Shown here in pieces: positions 38,894 to 50,059 of a DNA stretch of 64,000 bases. Within the stretch, counting starts at the first letter, position 1; each line of letters starts with the position of its first letter. Position numbers and translations under genes: made by a program. Source of the DNA: an uncultured Pelagibacteraceae bacterium (lineage in GTDB: Bacteria; Pseudomonadota; Alphaproteobacteria; Pelagibacterales; Pelagibacteraceae). The DNA is taken from the NCBI GenBank assembly GCA_902628635.1, contig CACONQ010000001.1, positions 1 through 64,000 of the forward strand, in the 5' to 3' direction. Below the pieces are notes generated by a model. That model was not told where the DNA came from and ran no database searches. It saw nothing but the letters and a program-made list of their open reading frames with translations.

Positions 38894-39454
38894 ATGAGAA
38901 TAATATCTGGAAAATTTAAAGGGAAAAAATTGCATCAACCTTTAGATAATTTAACTCGGCCATTGAGAGACATGGTAAAAGAGGCGATCTTTAATTTTCT
39001 TGCTCACTCAGAACATATCAAAATCAATATGAAAGAAGCTTGTATTTTAGATCTTTTTTCTGGTTCAGGATCTTTTGGTATTGAATGTATTTCAAGAGAG
39101 GCAAAAAAGGTTGTTTTCTGTGAAAATTATGAGCCAGCATTACGTGTATTAAAAAAAAATATTAAATCTCTTAACGAAGTAAAAAAAATTGAAATAAATA
39201 CACAAGATATTTATGAAATGCTGGATACTCAAAATTTTAAAAATAGATTTAATTTAATTTTTTTAGATCCACCATTTAAAGAACAAAAAGTCAATGAGCT
39301 TTTGTCATTGATAAATAAATCAGATATTTTGGAGAAAGATGGTCTAATTATTTTGCATAGAAACAAAAAAAGTAAAGATACATTAAATATGAAATATGAT
39401 ATTTTGTTAGAAAAGATATATGGAATATCAAAGATATATTTTATTAAATTTTAG
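38894..39454 (+). CDS. rsmD: 16S rRNA (guanine-966-N2)-methyltransferase
   Basis: Methylates G966 of 16S rRNA. 186 residues: N-terminal RIISGKFKGKKLHQP and TRPLRDMVKEAIFNFL, then motif I LDLFSGSGSFGIECISR, and the catalytic IFLDPPFKEQ. The short C-terminal part is normal for RsmD. Its stop overlaps the convergent pgi stop by four bases, with no hairpin visible between. Confidence 0.93.
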   Translation: MRIISGKFKGKKLHQPLDNLTRPLRDMVKEAIFNFLAHSEHIKINMKEACILDLFSGSGSFGIECISREAKKVVFCENYEPALRVLKKNIKSLNEVKKIEINTQDIYEMLDTQNFKNRFNLIFLDPPFKEQKVNELLSLINKSDILEKDGLIILHRNKKSKDTLNMKYDILLEKIYGISKIYFIKF

Positions 39455-40563
39455 GCGTTTAATATTTTTTTAGTTTCAATTTTTATTAATTCGACTGCTG
39501 GCTGATTAAAAGGATCTAGATTTAAAGCCTCTCCTATCAAAATTGTTTCCAACATAAAGAAGGTAAACATCTCTCCTAAAGAACTCTCGGATCTGTCTAA
39601 TAAATCAAAAGATCTAAACGGTATTTTTTTTCTCTTAAAGATCGTTTGTGTTGCATATTTTTGTGCTAATTTTATATTTGCTAGATGATTATTTTTTGAA
39701 TGATCTAGAACATCAAAAAAAGTGTAAAAATTTGTGCTTGGTCCATCTAAGTATAGTTGCATCATACTGTGGTTGTCTCTTGGTAAATTTGAGACCACTG
39801 GCAAAAGTCCTTTTGATTTTTTTCCTAAACTTTCTGCTATTAGTTGCTGATACCAATGAAATAAACCTTCTGAGTTTTCATCAAAATTCAGAATGATTGA
39901 ATTATATTTTTTTTTTCTAATTAAAGCGACAGTTGAAATTACATTGCTAATTAATGAATTAATAAATCTTTTATTTTTAATTAAATTATCAAATCTCTTA
40001 AATTTTTTTGGATTAAGACCCATTAATAATGCTGGCAGCATACCAACTTCAGACAAAACAGAATACCTTCCTCCAATATAATTTCTATGATCAATTATAT
40101 CACTTTTAAGTTTTTTTGCTAAATTTCTAATTTGGTTGTTTGAATTTTCACAAATAAATAAATTATTTTTTTTATTTTTTAAAGACTTGAAGTTAGAAAT
40201 TGTTTCTAATGTATTTCCAGATTTTGAAATCACTAAATTTAATGGTTTTAAGTTTTGATTGTAGTTTTTTTTTAAATTTATATTATCAACAAAAGTAAAT
40301 TTTTTTTTTATTTTAGGGCTAAAAAAGTTATAAATTGCTTTAGCACCAAGTGCCGATCCCCCCATTCCGATTAAATTAATATTTTTAAAATTATTATATT
40401 TTTTAAAGTTAATATTTTCATATGAATATTTATATTTTTGAGAAAAGCTTTTTATAAGTTTTTCTTGAACATAAGTATCAAGTTTTTTTTTTAGCTTTAT
40501 TTCAAGATTTCTGTTTTTTTTTATATTTACAAAATTTTTAAAATTTACAAAATGCTTTTGCAT
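39451..40563 (-). CDS. pgi: Glucose-6-phosphate isomerase, short form
   Basis: Interconverts glucose-6-phosphate and fructose-6-phosphate. 370 residues compared with about 550 for E. coli Pgi. The SIS folds are visible: GMGGSALGAKAIYNFF and VISKSGNTLETISNF (phosphate binding), GGRYSVLSEVGMLPAL (catalytic region), and the C-terminal NQPAVELIKIETKKIL. The reduction lies at the termini and loops, as in other compact Pgi proteins; catalytic motifs are intact. It follows the DUF3035 gene with a one-base overlap. Confidence 0.9.
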   Translation of the reverse strand: MQKHFVNFKNFVNIKKNRNLEIKLKKKLDTYVQEKLIKSFSQKYKYSYENINFKKYNNFKNINLIGMGGSALGAKAIYNFFSPKIKKKFTFVDNINLKKNYNQNLKPLNLVISKSGNTLETISNFKSLKNKKNNLFICENSNNQIRNLAKKLKSDIIDHRNYIGGRYSVLSEVGMLPALLMGLNPKKFKRFDNLIKNKRFINSLISNVISTVALIRKKKYNSIILNFDENSEGLFHWYQQLIAESLGKKSKGLLPVVSNLPRDNHSMMQLYLDGPSTNFYTFFDVLDHSKNNHLANIKLAQKYATQTIFKRKKIPFRSFDLLDRSESSLGEMFTFFMLETILIGEALNLDPFNQPAVELIKIETKKILNA

Positions 40564-40880
40564 TAATCTTTATTTATTTGATCTATTACAAATTCTTCAG
40601 CAGATCTGTTACCTGTCTTGTTGCTCTTCACACTTTTTGAATTAATAGATTTAATTAAATCTTTAATTTCTTCATCAACTAACTCAGATTGATCATTTAT
40701 TTTTTCTGATTGTGGAACTGGTAGTTCGTCAAAATTTGGTGGAATTTCTAATGGATTTTTTTTTATTACCAAAAATTCATCACTGTTCTCCTGTTTTTTT
40801 CCTGTTAAACCATCTTTAACGGTTTGACAGGAGTATAAAAGTAAAAAACAGGAAAAGTAGAGTAAAATTTTTTTATTCAT
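40563..40880 (-). CDS. DUF3035 (BamF-like) lipoprotein
   Basis: A 105-residue exported lipoprotein. The signal segment MNKKILLYFSCFLLLYSC has a lipobox ending in Cys. The region FLVIKKNPLEIPPNFDELPVP matches DUF3035 proteins, which in alphaproteobacteria include BamF, an accessory lipoprotein of the outer-membrane protein assembly machine. That name is from family knowledge and is tentative here. An alternative ATG at 40895 adds five residues. It overlaps the end of lspA, the enzyme that would process its own signal peptide. Confidence 0.7.
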   Translation of the reverse strand: MNKKILLYFSCFLLLYSCQTVKDGLTGKKQENSDEFLVIKKNPLEIPPNFDELPVPQSEKINDQSELVDEEIKDLIKSINSKSVKSNKTGNRSAEEFVIDQINKD

Positions 40881-41373
40881 TAGTTTTCTTTTCATCTTTA
40901 TTAAAAATTATTTCAACAAAAATAAGGCATACGACACCTAATGTAATAAAAACATCTGCTACATTAAATATAAACCAATGAAAATCATTGTAATTTAAAT
41001 CAATAAAATCTGGAACTGCAGAATAATAAAGTCTGTCGAATAGGTTGCCAAGTGATCCACCCAAAATGACAAAAAATATAAGTCCTTTAAAATTACTTGA
41101 CATTACACCAAGGTATAGAATTATAAAATTAACTAATACAATTATTAATGTTATTAAATTATAAATAAATTGTTTTTCAAATGACAATAATCCAAACCCA
41201 ATTCCTGTATTCCAAACTAAAATAATATTTACAAATTGATTTAGATAAATATCCACTTTGCCATAGGTTTCAGCAATATTTATTACATAAATCTTTGAAA
41301 TTCTATCTAAAGTAAAAATTAATAATGTAATTAAAAAATAAATAATAATTTTCTTATTTATAAAATTTATCAT
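40873..41373 (-). CDS. lspA: Lipoprotein signal peptidase (signal peptidase II)
   Basis: Inner-membrane aspartyl protease cleaving prolipoprotein signal peptides. 166 residues, four transmembrane helices. Conserved blocks: NTGIGFGLLSFE, GGSLGNLFDRLYYSAVPDFID with the first catalytic Asp, and WFIFNVADVFITLG with the second. It lies between ileS and a lipoprotein gene, the usual alphaproteobacterial order. Confidence 0.96.
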   Translation of the reverse strand: MINFINKKIIIYFLITLLIFTLDRISKIYVINIAETYGKVDIYLNQFVNIILVWNTGIGFGLLSFEKQFIYNLITLIIVLVNFIILYLGVMSSNFKGLIFFVILGGSLGNLFDRLYYSAVPDFIDLNYNDFHWFIFNVADVFITLGVVCLIFVEIIFNKDEKKTNE

Positions 41374-41380
41374 TTAATTT

Positions 41381-44107
41381 TTATGTTGGATGCCTTTCGC
41401 ATTCTGCTTCAGTAATTTTCCAACAAACGGGACATTTTTTTCCTTTTGCTTTTGAAGTTTTTACTTCTATGTTGTCTTTTGCATTTTCATCTAAAATAGT
41501 ATTTGCAAGTGAAGTTATACATATTTCTGAAAAATCATATTTTTTTGCAAGATTATATAGATCCTTGGTCAATCTGATATCAATTGCAGTTTCTAAGCTA
41601 GATCCTATTGTTTTGGCTGCTCTTTTTTCCTCAATACTGATATTTGCTATATCTCTTATTTTATTTATTTTATTCCAGTTGTCGTTAAGTTTATCATCTT
41701 TCCAAGATTTTGGAAATTCTGGAAACTTTTTTAAATGAATACTATTTTTTTCATCTTTGTTTAAAAGACTAAAAATTTCCTCTGTAGTAAAAGATAAAAT
41801 TGGTGCAAACCACTTTAGTAAGACGTCTAATATCGTATTTAATATTAAAATACAACTTTGTCTCTTATCTGAATTTTTTTTATCGCAATATAAAGTATCT
41901 TTTCTTATATCAAAATAAAATGAAGAAAGATCTACAGTGCAGAAGTTTAATAATTCTTTGTACAAAACATGAAAATTGTACTCTCTAAAATTTGCTTTAA
42001 ATTTTTCATTCAAAATATACAATTTGTGTAACATTAATTTTTCAAGTTCTGGAAGTTTGCTAATATCAATATTAGCATATTCTTGCTCTGAATAATTGTC
42101 ATTTATATTTCCCATTAAGTATCTAAATGTATTTCTTATCTTTCTATATGCTTCAGCATGTTGCTCTAAAATTGAGTAGTCTATTCTTAAATCTTCAGAG
42201 TAATCGGATGCAGTCACCCAAACTCTAAGGATATCTGCTCCATATTTTTTTAGAATATCCTCAGGAAAGATCTGGTTCCCTAAAGACTTTGACATTTTTA
42301 AACCTTTACCATCCATCACAAATCCGTGAGATAAGATACTTTCAAATGGAGCTCTGCCTCTTGTTCCACAAGATTCTAATAATGAGGAGTGAAACCATCC
42401 TCTATGTTGATCAGATCCTTCTAGGTACATAGATGCAGGCCATTTTAAGTCTCCTCTTTTTTCAAGAACAAATGAATGTGTAGATCCACTATCAAACCAA
42501 ACCTCAACGATATCTTTTAGTTTAACAAAATCTTCAGCTTTATATTTATCTCCTAAAAACTTTTGAGGGTCATCTGAAAACCAGCAATCTGATCCTTCTT
42601 TTTCGTAAATAGACGCGATATTTTCAAAGATATCCTCATCAACTAAAACCTTGCCATCTGATTTAGAAATAAATATAGGCAATGGTACACCCCAAACTCT
42701 TTGTCTAGAAACACACCAATCTGGTCTTGTTTCAATCATTGATCTTAATCTTTCTTTCCCTTTTGCAGGATAAAATTCTGTATCATCAATAGCTTTTAAA
42801 GCTTTATCTCTTAATTTATGGCTTTCCATAGAAATAAACCATTGAGGTGTAGCTCTATGGACCAACGGAGCTTTAGATCTCCAGGAATGTGGATATGAGT
42901 GGTTTAGTTTTCCGTTCGCTAATAAATTTTTTTCATTTTTAAGCTTCTCAATAATAATTGGGTTTGCTTTAAAAATATGAATACCCTCAAAATTTAAAAC
43001 ATGTTTTGTATACTTTCCATCATCATCAACTGTTTCAACAGCTTTAATATTATTATTTAAACATAAATTAAAATCATCTGGACCATGGCTTGGAGCGCAA
43101 TGTACTATTCCTGAGCCTTGTTCTGTCGTAACAAACCTTGCCTCAAGCATCGGTATATCATAATTGTAGCCTATGCTCTTAAATGGATGGGAGCAAACTA
43201 CTCCATCAAAATCGGATCCATTTATTTCACTTATAATTTTGTAGTCGTTAATTTTACAATCTTCAAATACACTTTTTAAAAGATCTTTTGCAACTATAAT
43301 TTTTCTTTTATTAAAATCACCTTTATCGTTAATTTGTATTACAACATATTTCAAAGATTTGTTGTAAGCTAAAGCTTTATTTGCTGGTATCGTCCATGGT
43401 GTAGTTGTCCAGATTATTACTTCAGTACCTAAAAGATTTTTTAATTTTGATTTTTGAATAGGAAACGAAACATAAATTGTATCCGATGTATGATCCATAT
43501 ATTCGACCTCTGCATCAGCTAGAGCGGTTTTCTCTACAGTGGACCACAAAACTGGCTTGTAGCCTCTATATAAACTACCTTCTTTTAAAAATTTACCTAA
43601 TTCCCTTACTATTTGAGCCTCAGCGTCATAACTCATTGTAGAATAATAATTTTCCCAATCTCCAACAACTCCAAGCCTTTTAAATTGTTCTTTATGAACT
43701 TTGATCCATTTATTAGCAAAATCTCTGCATTCTTTTCTAAATTCAACTACTGGCACATCATTTTTATTTTTTTTATTTTTTTTATATTGTTCCTCTATTT
43801 TCCATTCAATCGGCAAGCCATGACAATCCCATCCTGGAACATATACTGAGTCTTTGCCATCCATTTGATGAAATTTTGTGATTATGTCTTTAAGAATTTT
43901 ATTAAAAGCTGTTCCCATATGAATATTACCATTTGCATAAGGAGGCCCATCGTGAAGAACGAACTTTTCTTTGCCTTTATTATTTTCTCTTAATAAATTG
44001 TAAAGATCAATTTTATTCCAATGTTCAACGATCTTAGGTTCCTTCAACGGAAGATTTGCTTTCATTGAAAAAGCTGTTTTTGGAAGATTTATTTGATCTT
44101 TGCTCAT
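41381..44107 (-). CDS. ileS: Isoleucyl-tRNA synthetase
   Basis: Charges tRNA-Ile. 908 residues of class I type. The HIGH-equivalent is PYANGNIHMGTAFNKILKD, the editing domain includes WTTTPWTIPANKALAY, and the KMSKS motif is GLKMSKSLGNQIFPED. The anticodon-binding helical domain follows. The C-terminal zinc element is shortened: KCPVCWKITEAECERHPT ends the protein, so it could bind zinc only through Cys-Cys-Cys-His rather than the four-cysteine arrangement of E. coli IleRS. Order ribF-ileS-lspA is conserved in many proteobacteria. Confidence 0.97.
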   Translation of the reverse strand: MSKDQINLPKTAFSMKANLPLKEPKIVEHWNKIDLYNLLRENNKGKEKFVLHDGPPYANGNIHMGTAFNKILKDIITKFHQMDGKDSVYVPGWDCHGLPIEWKIEEQYKKNKKNKNDVPVVEFRKECRDFANKWIKVHKEQFKRLGVVGDWENYYSTMSYDAEAQIVRELGKFLKEGSLYRGYKPVLWSTVEKTALADAEVEYMDHTSDTIYVSFPIQKSKLKNLLGTEVIIWTTTPWTIPANKALAYNKSLKYVVIQINDKGDFNKRKIIVAKDLLKSVFEDCKINDYKIISEINGSDFDGVVCSHPFKSIGYNYDIPMLEARFVTTEQGSGIVHCAPSHGPDDFNLCLNNNIKAVETVDDDGKYTKHVLNFEGIHIFKANPIIIEKLKNEKNLLANGKLNHSYPHSWRSKAPLVHRATPQWFISMESHKLRDKALKAIDDTEFYPAKGKERLRSMIETRPDWCVSRQRVWGVPLPIFISKSDGKVLVDEDIFENIASIYEKEGSDCWFSDDPQKFLGDKYKAEDFVKLKDIVEVWFDSGSTHSFVLEKRGDLKWPASMYLEGSDQHRGWFHSSLLESCGTRGRAPFESILSHGFVMDGKGLKMSKSLGNQIFPEDILKKYGADILRVWVTASDYSEDLRIDYSILEQHAEAYRKIRNTFRYLMGNINDNYSEQEYANIDISKLPELEKLMLHKLYILNEKFKANFREYNFHVLYKELLNFCTVDLSSFYFDIRKDTLYCDKKNSDKRQSCILILNTILDVLLKWFAPILSFTTEEIFSLLNKDEKNSIHLKKFPEFPKSWKDDKLNDNWNKINKIRDIANISIEEKRAAKTIGSSLETAIDIRLTKDLYNLAKKYDFSEICITSLANTILDENAKDNIEVKTSKAKGKKCPVCWKITEAECERHPT

Positions 44108-45036
44108 TTTAATTTTTTAGCTATTTTTACATCTATTTTTATCTGTTTTTTTAATTCATCTATACCATTAAATTTTTTTTCACCTCTAATAAAGTTTAAA
44201 AACTCAACAGTTAGCTTTTTATTATAAAGATTTTTTTTGAAATTAAAAATATTTACCTCAAGAAGAATTTTACTTTGGTTAAATGTAGGTCTATAACCCA
44301 AGTTTGCGATTCCACTCATTTTTTTTTTTGTCTTATTAATTAAGATTTTAACTGCATAAACTCCTGGTTTAGCTATCACATAATTTCCAATATCTATGTT
44401 GCAAGTTGGGAATCCGATAGTTTTACCCAATCTTCTTCCAGATTGTACAATTCCTTGGATTGACCAATTTCTATCTAAGTATTTATTGGCAGTAGGTATT
44501 TGTCCTTTTTCTAAAAGTTTCCTTATAGATGTTGAAGATATAATCTTTTTCCTTTTTTTTAGAGGTGATGGATTTATTATTTTATAGTTAAATTTTTTTT
44601 CGAAAAACTTTAATAATTTTACATCTCCCTCTCGCTTATTACCAAATCTAAAATTATTACTTACAAAAATTAATTTTGCAGATAACTTTTTGTAAAGGAA
44701 TTTTTCAATAAATTGATTACACGTTATCTTCGAAAATTTTAGGTCGAATTTTTTGTTAATAACAAAATCAACTTTAAATTTTTTTAAAATTTCTAACTTT
44801 TGATTTAAGTTGGATATTCTATAATTTCTAATTTTTTTAAAAAAAAACATTTTAGGGATTGGATCAAATGTCACTACCCCAATTTTATATTTTTTTTTTT
44901 TTTTTAATATTAAAGCTTTTTTAAACAATTTTTGATGTCCTAAATGAACACCATCAAAATTACCAATTAATATAATTGAGTTTTTGTGTTTTTTTTGAAC
45001 ATCAAAATTTTTGTAATATTTTATTTTACTTACCAT
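44104..45036 (-). CDS. ribF: Bifunctional riboflavin kinase / FAD synthetase
   Basis: Makes FMN and FAD from riboflavin. 310 residues: N-terminal adenylyltransferase domain with ILIGNFDGVHLGHQKLF and the SSTSIRKLLEKGQI motif, then the C-terminal kinase domain with GRRLGKTIGFPTCNID and GVYAVKI. A run of 16 consecutive T (44890-44905, A on the coding strand) encodes five lysines at about residues 45-49; the frame is intact at this length. It overlaps ileS by four bases and the HAD gene by seven. Confidence 0.95.
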   Translation of the reverse strand: MVSKIKYYKNFDVQKKHKNSIILIGNFDGVHLGHQKLFKKALILKKKKKYKIGVVTFDPIPKMFFFKKIRNYRISNLNQKLEILKKFKVDFVINKKFDLKFSKITCNQFIEKFLYKKLSAKLIFVSNNFRFGNKREGDVKLLKFFEKKFNYKIINPSPLKKRKKIISSTSIRKLLEKGQIPTANKYLDRNWSIQGIVQSGRRLGKTIGFPTCNIDIGNYVIAKPGVYAVKILINKTKKKMSGIANLGYRPTFNQSKILLEVNIFNFKKNLYNKKLTVEFLNFIRGEKKFNGIDELKKQIKIDVKIAKKLK

Positions 45037-45845
45037 TTTAAAAGTGATTGATAATAATTAATCTTTACATTGTATTTTAATTGAACTTTTTCAATATTTT
45101 TATCTATTTCTTTTTTATGTATACCCGAAGATATTAACATAGAGTCGAAACTTTGAATATTAGCTCCTTTAATATCCGTATTAAGATTATCTCCGATACA
45201 TAATATTTTTTTATCTTTTATGTCTGTAGCTTGTTGATATACAGGTGGATAAGGTTTTCCAAAATATTCAACCTTTCCTCCAAGATCCTCAAATATTTTT
45301 GCTACCGATCCTGCACAATATTCTGTAATATTGCCTCTATCTACAATCAAATCAGGATTTGTGCATATCATTATTTTACCAATTACACTTTTAAATAATT
45401 CTTTATAATATTTTAGGTCTTCTTCATATTCTTCAAAAAGTCCAGTGCACAATATAAAGTCAGATTTTTCTAAATTATCAATTTTATTTTTTTCAAACAG
45501 TTTAAAAAGATCAAAATCTCTTGGGGGTCCAATATGATAGAATTTTTTTTCTTCATAATTTTTTTCTAAATGCCTAAGTGCAGACTCCCCAGATGTATAA
45601 ACTTTTCTACATTTATTTTCATCTAATCCCATTTTTTTTAAGAATTCAATTACTGTCCTATTTGGCCTTGGTGCATTAGTAAGCAAAATATAATTCTTAT
45701 TTAATTTTTCTAATTCGTTTAAAACATTAACAGAATTTTGATACAGATTTATTCCGTTATGAAGTACTCCCCAAATATCTATAAAAAACATATCGTAGCT
45801 GTTCGCTATTGACCTCAGTCCTAAATCATCTAAATTTTTTGGCAT
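45030..45845 (-). CDS. HAD class IIA phosphatase (TIGR01459-type)
   Basis: 271 residues with HAD motif I DMFFIDIWGVLHNGI, motif II LTNAPRPNRTV, the cap-domain region TSGESALRHLE, and motif III/IV FGKPYPPVYQQATD with ILCIGDNLNTDIKGAN. Similar to NagD-like sugar or nucleotide phosphatases, specifically the alphaproteobacterial class IIA subfamily often adjacent to ribF and ileS. Substrate unknown; linkage to FMN metabolism is possible from context only. Divergent from groES. Confidence 0.82.
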   Translation of the reverse strand: MPKNLDDLGLRSIANSYDMFFIDIWGVLHNGINLYQNSVNVLNELEKLNKNYILLTNAPRPNRTVIEFLKKMGLDENKCRKVYTSGESALRHLEKNYEEKKFYHIGPPRDFDLFKLFEKNKIDNLEKSDFILCTGLFEEYEEDLKYYKELFKSVIGKIMICTNPDLIVDRGNITEYCAGSVAKIFEDLGGKVEYFGKPYPPVYQQATDIKDKKILCIGDNLNTDIKGANIQSFDSMLISSGIHKKEIDKNIEKVQLKYNVKINYYQSLLKW

Positions 45846-45913
45846 TTAGGAGATATAGCTTAAAAATACCTATATTTCTTTGATTTTTTTACTTCATATA
45901 TTTTTATGAATAC

Positions 45914-45941
45914 CTTGAAAAATTATATGCTTACCTCTATA
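45914..45941 (+). promoter_or_regulatory. Sigma32 (RpoH)-type promoter of groESL
   Basis: CTTGAAA at 45914-45920 and CCTCTATA at 45934-45941 are separated by 13 bases, matching the heat-shock consensus CTTGAAA / CCCCATNT. Transcription would start near 45949, giving a leader of about 19 bases that includes the ribosome binding site AAGGAG at 45957-45962. No CIRCE inverted repeat for HrcA was found. Confidence 0.7.
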
Positions 45942-45967
45942 TGACAATCATATTTTAAGGAGTTTTT

Positions 45968-47933
<1,966 letters not shown>

Positions 47934-47960
47934 TCCCCATTAATCTCTAACAAAATTTCA

Positions 47961-47990
47961 AAAAGGGCAGTTTCTACTGCCCTTTTTTTT
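47961..47990. terminator. Bidirectional terminator of groESL and the FkbM gene
   Basis: A perfect 7-base stem GGGCAGT / ACTGCCC with loop TTCT (47965-47982) is flanked by AAAAA on one side and T8 on the other, so it can work in both directions. The minus-strand FkbM gene stops inside it: its final codons and TAG are part of the A tract and stem. Confidence 0.85.
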
Positions 47991-48657
47991 TATTTCTATA
48001 CAGCACATCTTTATAATGTAACGTAGGATAGTAAAAACTCTTTACTGCCTCGAAGTCATTCTTTTTTAAAAAATTTTCTACTAAACTAAAATTATTGTGA
48101 TATTGGCTAAAAGTATGTTTCTCAATAAGTAGAAAAGGAATTTCTTTAATCTTATTTTTTGCTCCCAAAAGTACATTAAGCTCGTATCCTTCAACGTCAA
48201 CTTTAAGAAAGCTTTCCTTAAGTGAAATATTTTTAAAAACTGTATCAATTTTTTTTTGGTTTACTGATTGATATAAATTGTTCCTACTTCTATCACCAAC
48301 AATAAATTTTTTGATTTTGAACCATAATGACTTATCATTGATTTTAGACATTGTAGAAAGAGATGTAAGATTTGATATATAAATTTTTTTTTTACTATTA
48401 CTATTTCCCAATGAGTAGTTATTTATTATTATATTTTTATTATTTTTAAATTTTTCTTTTAAATATTTAAAAATTTTTTTTTGTGGTTCAAAACAATAAA
48501 ACTTGGTAAATTTTTTTGTTTTTAAAAAACTATTTAAAAGATCGCCTTTATGGCAGCCAACATCTATGAGGGTTTTGCAACCTAAATTTTTTGCATATGA
48601 TGAAATTTTGTGATGGTGATAGTAACTTATAATATCAAATATTTTTTCTATTAACAT
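47974..48657 (-). CDS. FkbM-family methyltransferase
   Basis: 227 residues with an S-adenosylmethionine fold: motif I TLIDVGCHKGDLLNSFL, YCFEPQKKIFKYL, and the FkbM signature FLKVDVEGYELNVLLGAKN. FkbM proteins typically O-methylate sugars or secondary metabolites, so surface polysaccharide modification is plausible but unproven. The last codons (KKKGQ stop) lie within the terminator shared with groEL. Gene start is 18 bases from the end of the YczE-like gene. Confidence 0.87.
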   Translation of the reverse strand: MLIEKIFDIISYYHHHKISSYAKNLGCKTLIDVGCHKGDLLNSFLKTKKFTKFYCFEPQKKIFKYLKEKFKNNKNIIINNYSLGNSNSKKKIYISNLTSLSTMSKINDKSLWFKIKKFIVGDRSRNNLYQSVNQKKIDTVFKNISLKESFLKVDVEGYELNVLLGAKNKIKEIPFLLIEKHTFSQYHNNFSLVENFLKKNDFEAVKSFYYPTLHYKDVLYRNKKKGQ

Positions 48658-48675
48658 ATTTCTTCCACTAAACTA

Positions 48676-49323
48676 TTACGAAAAAATTCTATTCACAAGA
48701 TAAAGTCCAAGAGCAACTGCAGGGCCTATCCCAAATGCGAATATCAATGTTCCTGGGCCTACAGTTCCACCCAAGTACCAACCAATACTAACTACTGATA
48801 TTTCTAAAAAAGCTCTTACAGAAGCAATTGGTAGATTTGTTTTCTTTTGCAAACCAACCATTAAACCGTCTCTTGGTCCCGCACCAAGATTAGCAACAAG
48901 ATAAATTCCACCTCCTAAACCAACTGTTAAAACTGCAATGATGCCTAAAAAAATTTGATAAAAATAGTTTTCTGGTGTTGGTACAAATTTAATGCAAAGA
49001 TCTATCATAATTGCAATTATAAAAGCATTAAGAATTGTGCCTATTCCTGGTTTTTGCTTTAGAGGTATCCAAAAAATTAGAACTGTTAAACTAATTATGA
49101 AAGTGATAAGACCAATTGATAAATTAACATTTAATGAAATTCCTTGAGCAAGAACACTCCAAGGAGATGCCCCAGAATTAGAAACAATTAGTAAGCCCTC
49201 TCCAAAGCCAAAAATTATAAGACCTAGACAAAGAAAAAATAGGGATGAGATTTTTGGTTTTAGGTTTAATGGTTTTTTTGAGCTCCAAAATACCTGTGGA
49301 ATTTTTTTAATTTTGAGAAACAT
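48676..49323 (-). CDS. YczE/YitT-like integral membrane protein
   Basis: 215 residues, about six transmembrane helices. Motifs GFGEGLLIVSNSGASPWSVL, GLGGGIYLVANLGAGPRDGL and a glycine-rich last helix (GTVGPGTLIFAFGIGPAVALG) match the YczE/YyaS family of DUF6198-like proteins. The internal repeat of G-x-NxGA-P is clear, suggesting an ancient duplication. Transport substrate unknown. Divergent from the DUF6134 gene, 49 bases apart. Confidence 0.8.
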   Translation of the reverse strand: MFLKIKKIPQVFWSSKKPLNLKPKISSLFFLCLGLIIFGFGEGLLIVSNSGASPWSVLAQGISLNVNLSIGLITFIISLTVLIFWIPLKQKPGIGTILNAFIIAIMIDLCIKFVPTPENYFYQIFLGIIAVLTVGLGGGIYLVANLGAGPRDGLMVGLQKKTNLPIASVRAFLEISVVSIGWYLGGTVGPGTLIFAFGIGPAVALGLYLVNRIFS

Positions 49324-49372
49324 TTTTTAATGTGGTGTTTACAATTTGTTTATATGAAATACCATAACTTTT

Positions 49373-50059
49373 ATGAAAAAATTTTTACTTTGTTTTATAT
49401 TGTTTATATATCCTCAAGCCTTAAACGGACATGTATCTCATTATAAAAATATTAAAAAAATTGAAATGGAGATTTTTAAGGACGGAAAAAATATAGGATA
49501 CTGTAATTATGAATTTTCAAAAAACAATGACACTATAGAAATATTTAATGAAACAAATTTTGAAGTAAAATTACTTGGTGTTAAAGTTTTTTCAATAATT
49601 AGTAAAGGTACAGAAGTTTATAAAAATAACAAATTATATTCATTTAGTTCAAACACTCTTCAAAATGATAAAAAAAAATTTGTAAATTTAGTTTTTAATG
49701 AGACTGAAAACGTTTTTGATATAAAAGGATCCTCCTATACTGGTAAAGCTAACCGAAACTATATTATTGGTAATTGGTGGAACCATAGAATTTTAGAGAG
49801 TGAAACTCAAATAAGTCCAATATCAGGAAGTATTAAGGGTCAAGTTGTAACATTCTTAAAAAAGGAAAAAATTCAAATTTATGGAAAAGAATACATTGCT
49901 CATAAATTTTCTTTAAAATCTAAAGATGAAAAATTAAATGAAAATAAAAAATTAGACTTTGAAATATGGTTTGAGCCAAAAAAGAATTTAATATTAAAAG
50001 TAAGATATAACAGGATGGGTACTTGGGAGTATGTTTTAAAAAATGTTATCGTTAATTGA
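49373..50059 (+). CDS. Exported DUF6134-like protein
   Basis: 228 residues with a signal peptide (FLLCFILFIYPQALNG). The mature part is a beta-rich domain starting IEMEIFKDGKNIGYCNYEF, with repeated strand motifs and GNWWNHRILESETQISPISG and KIQIYGKEYIAHKFSLKS, resembling DUF6134/DUF3108-type periplasmic beta-barrel proteins. Function unknown. In other alphaproteobacteria such proteins occur near cyclopropane synthase genes, as here at 51246. Its end overlaps the convergent polylysine protein gene by eight bases. Confidence 0.7.
   Translation: MKKFLLCFILFIYPQALNGHVSHYKNIKKIEMEIFKDGKNIGYCNYEFSKNNDTIEIFNETNFEVKLLGVKVFSIISKGTEVYKNNKLYSFSSNTLQNDKKKFVNLVFNETENVFDIKGSSYTGKANRNYIIGNWWNHRILESETQISPISGSIKGQVVTFLKKEKIQIYGKEYIAHKFSLKSKDEKLNENKKLDFEIWFEPKKNLILKVRYNRMGTWEYVLKNVIVN

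Noticed and set aside
45846..45967. CIRCE element upstream of groES
   Set aside because: No TTAGCACTC-N9-GAGTGCTAA or close variant was found.
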